From positions 1 through 64,000 of the forward strand of contig JACPVR010000009.1 in assembly GCA_016197405.1 (NCBI GenBank): a stretch of 64,000 bases of DNA, written 5' to 3'. This document shows positions 50,657 to 60,023 of this stretch, piece after piece. Every line of letters begins with the position of its first letter. The first letter of the stretch is position 1. The notes beneath the pieces were generated by a model that did no database searches, was not told where the DNA came from, and saw only the letters and a list, made by a program, of their open reading frames with translations. The DNA is from Mycobacterium sp. (lineage in GTDB: Bacteria > Actinomycetota > Actinomycetes > Mycobacteriales > Mycobacteriaceae). A program made the translations under genes and the position numbers.

Positions 50657-50711
50657 GACTTCTGCGTCAGGGTCGCGATCGGGCCGTATCAGCAGCCCTC
50701 GTGCAGAAGTC
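50657..50711 (-). terminator. Possible stem-loop after fadD6
   Basis: GACTTCTGC at 50657-50665 and its complement at 50703-50711 form a nine-base stem enclosing 37 bases. It lies 11 bases past the fadD6 stop and before the folP2 promoter, so it could end fadD6 transcripts. The long loop makes the call weak. Confidence 0.3.
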
Positions 50712-50721
50712 AGCGGGCAAC

Positions 50722-52497
50722 TCAGCCCTTGGGCCGCTGGCCGTCGGCCACCTCGGCGGCGTAGCCCTCGTAGAACGGCACGTAACCCTCTTCGCGACCG
50801 GCCAGCACATACAGCGGATCACCGACATCCGACCCGTAGGCCTGATCACGCAGGTCCACCTTGCGGCTCTTGAACGTCGAGGTGTGCTCCAGCGAATCGA
50901 CAACCCGCACGAACAGCGGCACCGCGTACGACGGCAACCGGCCGTACACAGCCTGCGCCAGCGCCTTGCCGTCGAACTGCGCGCCCTCGCGCAGCTTGAT
51001 CGCCGCCATTCCGGCCCGGCCGCCGGTGTTGGGCACCTCGACGCCGTACACCGTGCATTCCTCGACGTCGTGGTCATCGACGAGCGCCGCTTCCACCTGG
51101 GTGGTGGCGACGTTCTCGCCCTTCCAGCGGAAGGTGTCACCGAGCCGGTCGGCGAACGCGGCGTGGCCCATACCCTGCGGGTTCATCACGTCGCCGGTGT
51201 TGAACCAGACATCGCCGGGCTTGAACGCGTCGCGGATCAGCTTCTTCTCGCTGGCCGCCGAGTCGGTGTAGCCGTCGAACGGCGCGAGCCGGTTGACCGG
51301 GCTGATCAACAACCCGGGTTGTCCGGCGGCGACCCTGCGCACCCGCCCCGACTCGTCGCGTTTGGGGGCGCCGGTGTCGGCGTCGTATTCGACATACGCC
51401 ATGGGCAGCGGGCTGATACCGGTGGTCTTGGAGACGTTGAAGATGTTGATGAAAACGGAGTTGCCCTCGCTGGCGGCGTAGAACTCGCAGACCCGCTTGA
51501 TACCGAATCGCTCGGTGAACTCGTCCCACATCTCCGGCCGCAACCCGTTGCCGGTGATGACCCGGACCTTGTGCGAACGGTCGGTGTGCTTCTGCGGCTG
51601 GTTGAGCAGGTAGCGGCACAGCTCGCCGATGTAGATGAAGGCCGTCGCCTCCGAAGCGATCACTTCGTCCCAGAAGCGCGATGCCGAGAATTTCTCACCG
51701 AGGGCCAGGGTGGCGCCGGCGTTGATGACCGAGGACACCGCCACCGTCAGCGCGTTGTTGTGATAGAGCGGCAGGCAGCTGTACAGGGTGTCGTCGGGGC
51801 GCAACCGCAGCCCCAGACCGCCGAACATCGCCAGGGCCCGCAGCCAACGGAAATGCGACATCACGCTGGCTTTCGGATACCCGGTGGTTCCCGAGGTGAA
51901 GATGTAGAACGCGGTGTCGCGGGCCTGCACCTGCGCAGCCGACGGCGGGTTGGTGGTGGGCGCACTCTGTGCCTGACGTTCCAGCTCCTCGATGGTGACG
52001 AGCGCATCCAGGCTCGCGCCGCTCTCCGACACCGGATCCACGAAATCGCCTTCGGCCACCAAGACCGTGGGGGTGATCAACCCGAGGCTGTGGGCCAGCA
52101 CGTCGCCACGCTGGTGGTAATTGATCATGCCGGCCACCGCGCCGCATTTGACCGCGGCGAGCATCACCAGAACGGCGTTGGGCGAATTGCGCAGCATGAC
52201 GCCGACGACGTCACCCTTGCCGACACCGCGTGCGGCCAGCACCGCCGCGTACTGGTTGGCCAACTCGTTGGCCTGCGCATAGGTCAGGTGCTGCGAGCCG
52301 AACTTGATGAAGATGCGATCGGCATGGCGTTCGGCACGGTCCTGGAAGACCTTGCCGATCGACGTCTTGGTGGTGGGCCGGGCCAGCAGACCGGTGGCCA
52401 CGCCGCGCACGATGGACGGCGCGTCCTTCACCAGTGTCGGTACCTGGCTGGCTATGTCGAGGAGGCCTACTGAAGTGCGGGAACCGGACTCTGGCAT
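50722..52497 (-). CDS. fadD6: Very-long-chain acyl-CoA synthetase FadD6
   Basis: This 591-residue adenylate-forming enzyme activates fatty acids to acyl-CoA and may assist their uptake (FATP-like family). The AMP-binding P-loop is FYIFTSGTTGYPKASVM (about 198-214). YAASEGNSVFINIF and WFNTGDVMNPQGMGHAAFAD lie in the adenylation core, and DRLGDTFRWKGENVATTQVE at the hinge. It acts at the inner membrane face. The ATG at 52497 lies seven bases after TAGTCT. Confidence 0.94.
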   Translation of the reverse strand: MPESGSRTSVGLLDIASQVPTLVKDAPSIVRGVATGLLARPTTKTSIGKVFQDRAERHADRIFIKFGSQHLTYAQANELANQYAAVLAARGVGKGDVVGVMLRNSPNAVLVMLAAVKCGAVAGMINYHQRGDVLAHSLGLITPTVLVAEGDFVDPVSESGASLDALVTIEELERQAQSAPTTNPPSAAQVQARDTAFYIFTSGTTGYPKASVMSHFRWLRALAMFGGLGLRLRPDDTLYSCLPLYHNNALTVAVSSVINAGATLALGEKFSASRFWDEVIASEATAFIYIGELCRYLLNQPQKHTDRSHKVRVITGNGLRPEMWDEFTERFGIKRVCEFYAASEGNSVFINIFNVSKTTGISPLPMAYVEYDADTGAPKRDESGRVRRVAAGQPGLLISPVNRLAPFDGYTDSAASEKKLIRDAFKPGDVWFNTGDVMNPQGMGHAAFADRLGDTFRWKGENVATTQVEAALVDDHDVEECTVYGVEVPNTGGRAGMAAIKLREGAQFDGKALAQAVYGRLPSYAVPLFVRVVDSLEHTSTFKSRKVDLRDQAYGSDVGDPLYVLAGREEGYVPFYEGYAAEVADGQRPKG

Positions 52498-52504
52498 GTC
52501 AGCC

Positions 52505-52510
52505 AGACTA
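52505..52510 (-). promoter_or_regulatory. Leaderless -10 element of fadD6
   Basis: On the minus strand TAGTCT is followed by seven bases and the ATG at 52497. It overlaps no coding sequence: the LOG gene stop is at 52523. Confidence 0.45.
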
Positions 52511-52522
52511 TCGGTGGCCGGT

Positions 52523-53068
52523 TCAGGCGGGTGCGCACAGGTCCAGGGCGGCTTCGATATCGGTGGTCACCTTGAGCCGATCCAGCGCGTCGGGGGCGAC
52601 GTAACCGGTGTCCAGCAGACCGTTCAACCAGGTCAGCAGCCCGGCGTAGTGACCCGACGGATCCAGTAGCACCACCGGTTTGTCGTGCATGCCCAGATAG
52701 CCCGCAGTCCAGGTCTCGAAGAGCTCTTCGAGTGTGCCGATGCCGCCGGGCAACGCGATGAACGCTTGCGACCGGTCCTCCATCACCTGCTTGCGTTCCC
52801 GCATGGTGTCGGTGACGACGAGCTCGTCGGCATCCACATCGGCGAGTTCGCGGTGCACCAGGGCTTTGGGGATGACGCCGATGGTCCGGCCCGCCCGGGC
52901 ACGCGCCCCGGCCGCGACCGCACCCATCGCCGAGACGTTTCCGCCGCCGGAGACCAACGTCCACCCGCGGTCGGCGATGGCACCGCCCAGCCGGGTGGCC
53001 AGCGCCAGCAGTTCGGGATGCGTCGGGCCCGACGCGCAGTACACACAAACCGACCAGTCTTCTTGCAC
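52523..53068 (-). CDS. LOG-family nucleotide phosphoribohydrolase-like protein (Rv1205 type)
   Basis: This 181-residue protein has the lysine-decarboxylase-like Rossmann fold of LOG enzymes. WTLVSGGGNVSAMGAVAAGA binds the nucleotide, and the catalytic motif PGGIGTLEE (PGGxGTxxE) is intact. M. tuberculosis Rv1205 is a homologue that makes cytokinins from adenylate precursors. The GTG at 53068 begins the conserved part (QEDWSVCVYCASGPTHPE); longer in-frame readings add a non-conserved stretch. It diverges from the ATPase gene. Confidence 0.9.
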   Translation of the reverse strand: MQEDWSVCVYCASGPTHPELLALATRLGGAIADRGWTLVSGGGNVSAMGAVAAGARARAGRTIGVIPKALVHRELADVDADELVVTDTMRERKQVMEDRSQAFIALPGGIGTLEELFETWTAGYLGMHDKPVVLLDPSGHYAGLLTWLNGLLDTGYVAPDALDRLKVTTDIEAALDLCAPA

Positions 53069-53117
53069 ACCGTCAGCGTATTTGCCGCTATCGCACAACG
53101 GGGTCGCGGCTGCGCCA

Positions 53118-53123
53118 TACGAT
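53118..53123 (+). promoter_or_regulatory. Leaderless -10 element of the ATPase gene
   Basis: TACGAT ends seven bases before the GTG at 53131. Confidence 0.45.
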
Positions 53124-53130
53124 CCGTCGG

Positions 53131-55146
53131 GTGCCGATGCAGTGGAGCGTGCCGGAGCACGCCGACGCACTCGGCCGGCTGCACGAGGCGCTGGCCGATC
53201 CGCGCTGCGCCGGTGCCGTCATCGTCGGTCCGGACGGGGCAGGCAAGTCGACGCTGGTGCGGCTGGCTGCCGAGCGGTACGCAGCCGACCACCCGGAGGC
53301 GGTGATCCGCCGGGTCACCGGAACCCCCACCGAACGTGCGGTCCCGTTCGGCGCGTTTCGGCATCTGGTCGACATCGCCGACGCCGGCAAGCCCGCCGCC
53401 TTGTTGCGCGCCGCGCGATTGTCGTTGCGCGCACAACCTGCCGATCTGCTGATCGTCGACGAGGCGGGTCAGCTCGACCCGTTGTCGGCGACGCTGGTCT
53501 ATCAGCTGGCACTGGCGGGCCAGACCCGGATGGTGGTCACGGCGCGCGGCGAGGACGCTCCGCAGCCCATCCGTGCGTTGTGGGACGACACGTTGATGCC
53601 GCGTATCGACATCGACGCGCCGGCGGCATCCGGGATCGATGTGGACGCTTTCCTGGCCGCGCTGCCCGCACCGGCCCGCGAGGTCGTCGAGTTTCTCGCG
53701 GTCCAGGAGCCGATCCCGCGTGCCGACCTGGTCGGTGTGACCTCGGCGGACGCCGTCACCGATGCGCAGCGCCTCGGTGCGGTGGAGGTGCTCACACGCG
53801 GCGACGACGAGTTGGTGTTCACCGCGCATCCGTTGTTCGCCGAGCGGGCCCTTGCCGCGCTGGGCGCCGACGGTGGGCGCCGCGTTCGCACCCTGCTGGT
53901 GCCCGCGGCCCGCGCCCGGCTGCGCGATCATCCCAGCGACCGGCTGCGGCTGGCGCTGCTGACGATCGACAGTGACGCCCCGCAGCCTGCCGAGGAAACC
54001 CTGGCGGCCGCGGGAGAGGCGCTGCGGCTCGGCGATGTGGTTCTGGCCGAACGTCTTTCACGTGTGGCGCTTGCGGGTGCGGAATCGTTGGACGCCCGGC
54101 TATTGCTGGGCCAGGCGCTGGCCTGGCAGGGCCGCGGCCGGGAGGCCGACGACGTTCTGGCAGCGGTGGCGGCACCGACACTGACCGAGCCGGAGTTGAT
54201 GGCGTGGGCATTACCGCGGGCGGCCAACCAGTTCTGGATGCTCGGTGAACCCGAGCAGGCCACGGCATTTCTGCGCAACACCCGCGAACGGTTGCGCGAA
54301 CCGGCCGCGCGGGCCACGGTCGACGCGCTGAGCGCAACCTTCGCGATGAACGCGGGCGGTCCGCAGCGCGCGCTGCAGATCGCCGAAGAGGTGCTGGCAT
54401 CGCAGGTGGCCGATGACATTGCGGTGGCATGGGCGGCCAGCGCCGCGTCGTTGTGCAGCGCGCGGATCGGGCGGTTCGCCGATGTCGAACCGTTCGCGCA
54501 GCGGGCGTTCGGCGCCGAACACCCTGGCCTGCTGCGGTTCACCGCGGGCTTGGCGCAGACCACCGCGCTGCTGATGGCCGGCGAGCTCGACACCGCCGAG
54601 CAGGTGGCCAGGGAGTACACCGATTTCGCCGAGCTGCAGCAGCCGGGCCGGGCGATCGGCGAGGTGCTGCTGGCGCACGTCCAGCTGGAGCAGGGTGATT
54701 TCGAGGGTGCCGCAGCATTGTTGGGTCCGGCGTCGGCGACACTGGATCGCACCGGCTACTCCTGGGGACCACTGTCGTTGACTCTGCTGGCGACGGCGCT
54801 GGCGCGGCTCAACCTGCTCTCCGACGCGTCGAAGGTGTTGGCGCGCGCCGAAACCCGGCATGGCACCAAGTCGGCGTTGTTCGCCCCGGAGCTCGGCCTG
54901 GCCAAGGCATGGCGAGCGGCGGCGGCACGCGATGAGCACGCAGCCGTCACCGCAGCCCGCGGCGCCGCCGGGATGGCCGAGCGCTCCGGGCAGGCGGCGG
55001 TGGCGGTGCGTTGCTGGCGGGCGGCGGTGCAGCTGGGCGATGCACACGCCCTGGGACCATTGACACGCGTTGCCGCACAAGCTGATTGCACAATGACCAG
55101 GGCGGCCGTCGCCGAGGCCCAGAATGCCGCTCAGCGGCTCAGATAG
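53131..55146 (+). CDS. AAA/STAND-like ATPase with TPR-like repeats (Rv1204c type)
   Basis: This 671-residue protein has an N-terminal P-loop ATPase (Walker [10 protein letters not shown] at 33-41, Walker [13 protein letters not shown] near 108-119). About 400 residues of alpha-helical repeats rich in Ala and Leu follow (from about 270). The arrangement is that of LuxR-type STAND regulators, but no C-terminal LuxR helix-turn-helix is visible; the protein ends in [13 protein letters not shown]. It may be a regulator that lost its DNA-binding part, or a scaffold. The start is a GTG at 53131 with an alternative ATG at 53137. It overlaps the convergent dapE by 16 bases. Confidence 0.8.
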   Translation: MPMQWSVPEHADALGRLHEALADPRCAGAVIVGPDGAGKSTLVRLAAERYAADHPEAVIRRVTGTPTERAVPFGAFRHLVDIADAGKPAALLRAARLSLRAQPADLLIVDEAGQLDPLSATLVYQLALAGQTRMVVTARGEDAPQPIRALWDDTLMPRIDIDAPAASGIDVDAFLAALPAPAREVVEFLAVQEPIPRADLVGVTSADAVTDAQRLGAVEVLTRGDDELVFTAHPLFAERALAALGADGGRRVRTLLVPAARARLRDHPSDRLRLALLTIDSDAPQPAEETLAAAGEALRLGDVVLAERLSRVALAGAESLDARLLLGQALAWQGRGREADDVLAAVAAPTLTEPELMAWALPRAANQFWMLGEPEQATAFLRNTRERLREPAARATVDALSATFAMNAGGPQRALQIAEEVLASQVADDIAVAWAASAASLCSARIGRFADVEPFAQRAFGAEHPGLLRFTAGLAQTTALLMAGELDTAEQVAREYTDFAELQQPGRAIGEVLLAHVQLEQGDFEGAAALLGPASATLDRTGYSWGPLSLTLLATALARLNLLSDASKVLARAETRHGTKSALFAPELGLAKAWRAAAARDEHAAVTAARGAAGMAERSGQAAVAVRCWRAAVQLGDAHALGPLTRVAAQADCTMTRAAVAEAQNAAQRLR

Positions 55147-56195
55147 GCCCGCAGCACATCCGTCACGGCGGTTATCGCGGCGACCTCCACCCGCTCGTCG
55201 CGCTTGTGGGCCAGGTTGGGGTCACCGGGTCCGTAGTTCACCGCCGGGATGCCCAGTGCGGCGAATCGGGCGACGTCGGTCCAGCCGTACTTGGCGCGAA
55301 CCGCTCCGCCGGCGGCTGCGACGAGCTGCGCGGCGGCCGGTGCGGACAGCCCGGGCAGCGCCCCGGCTGCCACGTCGGTCTGCTCGACGGTGACGTCGAG
55401 CCCGTCGAAAACCTGCTGCACATGTGCCAGCGCGTCGGCCGGGCTGCGGTCCGGCGCGAACCGGAAGTTCACCGTCAGCGCCGCGGCGTCCGGAATGACG
55501 TTGCCCGCGACACCACCTTCGATGCGGACCGCCGAAAGTCCTTCACGGTAGACACAACCGTCGATGTCGACGCTGCGTGGCACATATGCCGACAGCCGGT
55601 CCAGCACGGCACCGAGTTTGTGAATCGCGTTGTCGCCCAGCCATGATCGGGCCGAATGCGCTCGCGTGCCCGTCGCGCTGACGACGACGCGCAGGGTGCC
55701 CTGGCAGCCGGCTTCGATATAGCCGCCGGACGGCTCACCGAGGATGGCGACATCAGCGCGCAGCCAGTCGGGCAGGTCCCGCTCGATACGGCCCAAACCG
55801 TTGGCGGAGGCTTCGATCTCTTCGCAGTCGTAGAACACCAGCGTCAGGTCGTGCGCCGGGTCGGCGACGGTGGCGGCCAGGTGCAGGAAGACTGCGTCGC
55901 CGGATTTCATGTCGGAAGTGCCGCAGCCGTACATCTGGCCGTCCTCGACGCGGCTGGGCAGGTTGTCGGCGATGGGGACGGTGTCCAGGTGGCCGGCAAG
56001 CAGAACCCGGGTCGGTAACCCGCGGTTGGTGCGCGCCAGTACGGCGTCACCATTGCGGATGACCTCGAAACCGGTGGCCTGTTCGCGCAGGGCCGTCTCG
56101 ACGGCGTCGGCGATGTGGGCCTCATCCCGCGACTCGCTGGGGATGTCCACCAGCGCCGCGGTCAGGGCTATCGGGTCAGCATGCAGATCCAGCAC
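55131..56195 (-). CDS. dapE: Succinyl-diaminopimelate desuccinylase DapE
   Basis: This 354-residue M20 metallohydrolase releases succinate from N-succinyl-LL-diaminopimelate in lysine and peptidoglycan precursor synthesis. Metal and catalytic blocks are [50 protein letters not shown] and [17 protein letters not shown]. The GTG at 56195 gives the family start [25 protein letters not shown] eight bases upstream (56209-56204) suggests a leaderless transcript. dapD, an earlier step, lies 7.3 kb away beyond the accessory island. Confidence 0.95.
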   Translation of the reverse strand: MLDLHADPIALTAALVDIPSESRDEAHIADAVETALREQATGFEVIRNGDAVLARTNRGLPTRVLLAGHLDTVPIADNLPSRVEDGQMYGCGTSDMKSGDAVFLHLAATVADPAHDLTLVFYDCEEIEASANGLGRIERDLPDWLRADVAILGEPSGGYIEAGCQGTLRVVVSATGTRAHSARSWLGDNAIHKLGAVLDRLSAYVPRSVDIDGCVYREGLSAVRIEGGVAGNVIPDAAALTVNFRFAPDRSPADALAHVQQVFDGLDVTVEQTDVAAGALPGLSAPAAAQLVAAAGGAVRAKYGWTDVARFAALGIPAVNYGPGDPNLAHKRDERVEVAAITAVTDVLRAYLSR

Positions 56196-56218
56196 AACTG
56201 CCCAGCCTAGCCCTGGCA

Positions 56219-57805
56219 TCAGAACGGCGGTTCGTCGTCGTCGGGTGGCGGTGTGTAGGGCGGCGGTTTCCAGTCGGCCGAGATCGTCTCCGGTTCGGGT
56301 GGCTCGTTGACCCAGGTGAGATAGGCACTGCTGCTGGGGCGACCTTTGAAGAGCAGGAGTCGGTAGCGAACCTCGTTGCGCCACTTGCGGATCTCGATCT
56401 CATGGCGACGCGCGCGGTTGACCCGCAGCGTCTCTGCATTTTCGCGTCGCTTGGCGTCGATGGCGCGACGGGCCAGGCTGTGGCGGGCCTGCCGTTGCAG
56501 GTGGCGGTTACGGGCGCGCGGTTCGGGTTCGGCACGGGCAGGCGCGAACTCCGCGAAGAGGTCCGCTCCCGCCGGTGTGGTGCGGTAGTTCCGGCCGGTC
56601 GGTGAGGTCAGCACGATGGTGCCGTCCGGCTGCTGGGTGTCGCGCCAGCCGCCCGGTCCGCAGTGGAAGGTCTTGAGGCGGTGATGCTGGCGGCAGTAAC
56701 ACGCCAGGTTCGACGGCACCGTCAGCCCACCGGCAGCGGGGCGGGCCTTGTCGAACGGTCTGGTGTGGTCGATATCGGTGATCCAGGCCGGGCGATCGCA
56801 GCCCGGGAAGCGACACGTCAGATCCCGGCAACGAATCCAGCGTTCCAGCGCGGCGCCGGGTTGGTAGCGCACCGCCGCCCGGGTATCGACCGCCGGCCGG
56901 GACAGCACGCGCACTGTCGCGTGCTCGGCGAGTTGCCGGACCTGGTCGGCATCGATGACGCCGTAGCCTTCCAGATAACCGGGCCTATCACTGTGCCCGG
57001 TCACGGTGTCGCCACCGGCCAGGACGTTGACCACGAAACGCGGCCCGTTGGCCGGTTCGCCGGAGCGAGCGGCCGGGCAGTCGGATCGGCCGCAGTCGCA
57101 GGCCAATTCGCGGCCCTCACCGAGGGCCTGCAGGGCGTCGGCGCGCCGCTGCGCGACCGTGCGGGAATCCGCTTTGCACACCGACATCGCCATCTCCGAG
57201 AGCCGCTTGTCGAAGATTGCCGCCGCGGGCGCCGGCAATGATCCGCGCAGCGCGGCCATCCCGTTGGGTTGCGCGGCCACCCGGACGTGCCGGGCGGTGT
57301 CGGCACTGACGCGGCGCTCCTTGGCGGCGCCCGGGTCGAGAGCGCCGATGGCGGCGTCCACGGCGTTGATGACGCGACGCCGCGACCAGCACTGCCAGCC
57401 CGCGAACTGTTCGGCCATCCGCTCGTCGAGTCGGGCGATCACATCGTGGGCGACCAACTCGGTGCGGGTTATGACCAGCTGCACCGTGGGCCAATCGACT
57501 GCCCCGGTCGCCAACAGGCGGGCAACCGCAGGTAACCGGGTGTCGAGCGCCTCGGCGTGGGAAATCAGCCGGCTCGCGGCCATCGGCGACAGGTTCAGCA
57601 CCGCACCGACCTCGGCGGTGGTCCGGGCGAACCCGGTTATCAACGCGTAACCGGGATCATCGAGACAATGCCCCTCGGCCTCCTCGGTCCGGCGCCAGAG
57701 CAGCTCGGCGACGGCAGCCATCCGGCGCGCCATCAACACCGACTCGTCCCGCTGGGACCGCTCGACCTCATCGAGCAGTTCACCGGACGAACGCATCTCG
57801 AACAT
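56219..57805 (-). CDS. DUF222 / HNH-endonuclease protein of the 13E12 repeat family
   Basis: This 528-residue protein has a helical DUF222 domain (about 1-330) and a C-terminal HNH motif: [35 protein letters not shown] and [11 protein letters not shown]. It resembles the REP13E12 genes of M. tuberculosis, which are repeated, mobile-like and DNA-damage induced. Its natural DNA target is unknown. The C-terminus is basic and then proline-rich. The ATG at 57805 lies inside a perfect SOS box. It separates dapE from the alr gene. Confidence 0.88.
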   Translation of the reverse strand: MFEMRSSGELLDEVERSQRDESVLMARRMAAVAELLWRRTEEAEGHCLDDPGYALITGFARTTAEVGAVLNLSPMAASRLISHAEALDTRLPAVARLLATGAVDWPTVQLVITRTELVAHDVIARLDERMAEQFAGWQCWSRRRVINAVDAAIGALDPGAAKERRVSADTARHVRVAAQPNGMAALRGSLPAPAAAIFDKRLSEMAMSVCKADSRTVAQRRADALQALGEGRELACDCGRSDCPAARSGEPANGPRFVVNVLAGGDTVTGHSDRPGYLEGYGVIDADQVRQLAEHATVRVLSRPAVDTRAAVRYQPGAALERWIRCRDLTCRFPGCDRPAWITDIDHTRPFDKARPAAGGLTVPSNLACYCRQHHRLKTFHCGPGGWRDTQQPDGTIVLTSPTGRNYRTTPAGADLFAEFAPARAEPEPRARNRHLQRQARHSLARRAIDAKRRENAETLRVNRARRHEIEIRKWRNEVRYRLLLFKGRPSSSAYLTWVNEPPEPETISADWKPPPYTPPPDDDEPPF

Positions 57806-57813
57806 ACGTTCGA
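57798..57813 (-). promoter_or_regulatory. LexA/SOS box over the start of the HNH gene
   Basis: TCGAAC-ATAC-GTTCGA is a perfect match to the mycobacterial SOS box TCGAAC(N4)GTTCGA. It covers the start codon at 57805-57803, so LexA should block the gene until DNA damage. Confidence 0.85.
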
Positions 57814-57846
57814 TACTAAACCCGGCCTCCGACAAGCCGGCCGGGC

Positions 57847-58962
57847 TCACTCGAGGTAGCGCCGGACCCGCCTGCCGCCGATACCGGTGAGGATCTCGTA
57901 GTCGATGGTGTGCGCCAGCCGGGCCCATTCCAGCGCGGTGGGCTCGCCGCGTGTGCCGGTACCGAACAGCACCGCCCGGTCCCCCTCGCGGACGCCGCCG
58001 CCGTCGGGTCCCAGGTCGATGACGAACTGGTCCATGCACACCCGGCCGACGTTCGAAAAGCGCCGCCCGTCGATCCACACGACCAACCGATTGGAGGCCA
58101 CCCGCGGCACGCCGTCGGCGTATCCACAGGCCACCACCGCGATGACGGTGTCACGTGGGGAAACCCAGGAGTGGTTGTACGAAATACCCTGTCCCGCAGT
58201 TACTTTCTTCACCTGGGCAATCTCAGCGGTCACGGTCATCGCGGGAATCAGGCCGAAGTCCCCCAGCTGCGGCACCGGGGTGCGGCCGTAGATCGCGATA
58301 CCGGAACGCACCAGGTCGCGGGACAGGTCGCGACGGGTGAGAGCCGCGGCAGAATTCGACACATGCACCGACGTCGGGCCCGCACCGCAGCGGCGCAACT
58401 CGGCCACGCACCGGTCGAGCCGGTCGGCCTGCGCGCCGTTGAGCGGATGACCGGGCTCGTCGGCGAATGCCAGATGGGTCATTGCCGTGCGCAGCACAAC
58501 GGCCTCCGATGCCGCGTATTTCGCCAGAGCATCGCGCAATTGCGGCCAGTCCCGGTCCACGGCACCGCTGCGCCCCAGCCCGGTGTCGACCTTCACACCC
58601 ACGACCGCGGTGCGGCCCAGCGCGTCGGCGGCCGCGACGACGGAGGCGAGCTGCGTCGTCGACGACACCACCACTTCGACACCGGCCTCGATGGCCGCGG
58701 CGAAATCAGTTGTCGGCGTGTGCAACCAGGCGATCACCGGAGCATCGACACCACCGGCCCGCAGGGACAGGGCCTCGTCGACGGTGGCCACACCGATCCC
58801 GGCCGCACCTGCGCCCAGAGCGGCACGGGCCACCGGAACCGCACCGTGCCCGTAGCCGTCTGCCTTGACCACCGCCAGCACCGAGGTCCCGGATCGCTGC
58901 TGCAACACGCCGACGTTATGGGCGATCGCCGCCAGATCGACGACCGCCTCGACGGCGGCCAT
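57847..58962 (-). CDS. alr: Alanine racemase, probably a second copy
   Basis: This 371-residue PLP enzyme interconverts L- and D-alanine. The PLP-binding Lys33 is in VVKADGYGHG and the second catalytic base Tyr262 in ISYNHSW; AIYGRTPVP and VCMDQFVIDLG are also conserved. The usual mycobacterial alr lies elsewhere (Rv3423c region, from memory), so this is likely a paralogue. It starts two bases after the stop of the aminotransferase gene, so the two are translated together. That suggests it racemises D-alanine made by the transaminase rather than serving the cell wall. Confidence 0.92.
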   Translation of the reverse strand: MAAVEAVVDLAAIAHNVGVLQQRSGTSVLAVVKADGYGHGAVPVARAALGAGAAGIGVATVDEALSLRAGGVDAPVIAWLHTPTTDFAAAIEAGVEVVVSSTTQLASVVAAADALGRTAVVGVKVDTGLGRSGAVDRDWPQLRDALAKYAASEAVVLRTAMTHLAFADEPGHPLNGAQADRLDRCVAELRRCGAGPTSVHVSNSAAALTRRDLSRDLVRSGIAIYGRTPVPQLGDFGLIPAMTVTAEIAQVKKVTAGQGISYNHSWVSPRDTVIAVVACGYADGVPRVASNRLVVWIDGRRFSNVGRVCMDQFVIDLGPDGGGVREGDRAVLFGTGTRGEPTALEWARLAHTIDYEILTGIGGRRVRRYLE

Positions 58963-58964
58963 GC

Positions 58965-59984
58965 TCAGTACTGGATGGCTTCGATCAGTGGTGAGGGCTC
59001 ATCCATCAACGCCCAGAACCGATCCCGGATCGCGACGGTGAGCGGGCCGGGTTCGCCGTTGCCGATGGGTTCACCGTCGAGCGAGTTGATCGGTGTGACA
59101 CCACCGGCGGTGGTGACGGCCATCAGTTCGTCGGCATCGTAGAGTTCGCGACTGGTGACATCGCGCAGCGTGGCTTCGATGCCCATCTGGTCGGCGAGTT
59201 CGAAGACCGTCTTGCGCGTGATACCGGGCAGGGCGTTGCGCGACGGTGAGGCCAGCTTGCCGTCTTTGACGATGCAGACGTTGAAGCCCGGCCCTTCGGC
59301 GACGCAGTTGTCGGAATCGAGCAGTATGGCGGTGCGCGCACCGCGGTCCTTGGCTTCGAAGCTGGCCGCCGTGAGGTCACCCCACTGGTAGTTCTTGATG
59401 GTCGGGTCGACGGTGTTGCGGCCGGCCCGGCGGACGTGGCGGGGCACGATCGCGGTGGTACCGAAGATCTGCTCGGCGGGCGGGAACGCCCACAGATACG
59501 GGATGGCGTAGATGTACACCTGATGGGTGAGCTTGGAAAGGTCCTTCTCGCCCTTGCGTTTCCCGTATCCCCGGGTGACCGTCAGGTTGACGAAGGACTC
59601 CCGCAGTTGCGACATCGAGATGCATTTCTTGGTGATCTCGGCGAGTTCGTCCTTGCTCATCCCGGCGTCCAGGCGCAGCTTCGCCGCTCCGTCGAGCAGA
59701 CGATCGAGGTGATCGCCGAGCCGAAACACGTTGCCGTGCCACACATGCGCGACGGTGTAGGTCAGATCCGAGTGCCCGAAACCGGTGTCAAAGATCGAGA
59801 TCTTGGCTTCCTCGGCCGGCATGTACTCGCCCTCGATCCAGGCCACGCCACCGGCGAACGGACTCGAGGTGTCCAGTTCGTAGTCGCTGTACTGGATCAC
59901 CGAGCCGGGCGGGGTGTCCTCGCGGATGGCGCCGGGCTCGACGGCGACCAGGTTGCTGGTACCGAGTGCGGTGGTGAGGGTCAT
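58965..59984 (-). CDS. Fold-type IV aminotransferase, probable (R)-selective amine transaminase
   Basis: This 339-residue PLP enzyme has the catalytic Lys197 in DPTIKNYQWGDLTAAS and PLP-phosphate loops such as TTAGGVTPINSL. Blocks GTSNLVAVEPGAIREDTP, YSDYELDTSSPFAGGVAW and GFGHSDLTYTVAHVWHGN look nearly identical to the (R)-amine transaminase of M. vanbaalenii as I recall it. These enzymes move the amino group of an (R)-amine to pyruvate, giving a ketone or aldehyde and D-alanine. An alternative is a D-amino acid or branched-chain aminotransferase, but the match to the R-amine group is better. It lies between the permease (39 bases upstream) and alr (2 bases downstream). Confidence 0.85.
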   Translation of the reverse strand: MTLTTALGTSNLVAVEPGAIREDTPPGSVIQYSDYELDTSSPFAGGVAWIEGEYMPAEEAKISIFDTGFGHSDLTYTVAHVWHGNVFRLGDHLDRLLDGAAKLRLDAGMSKDELAEITKKCISMSQLRESFVNLTVTRGYGKRKGEKDLSKLTHQVYIYAIPYLWAFPPAEQIFGTTAIVPRHVRRAGRNTVDPTIKNYQWGDLTAASFEAKDRGARTAILLDSDNCVAEGPGFNVCIVKDGKLASPSRNALPGITRKTVFELADQMGIEATLRDVTSRELYDADELMAVTTAGGVTPINSLDGEPIGNGEPGPLTVAIRDRFWALMDEPSPLIEAIQY

Positions 59985-60023
59985 TTCTGGGATTCCTTTG
60001 GATGAGTTGGGGATACGAGCAGA

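Noticed and set aside
56219..57805. Prophage attachment site in the 13E12-like gene
   Set aside because: Such genes are phage targets in M. tuberculosis, but no integrase, core duplication or phage gene is present here.
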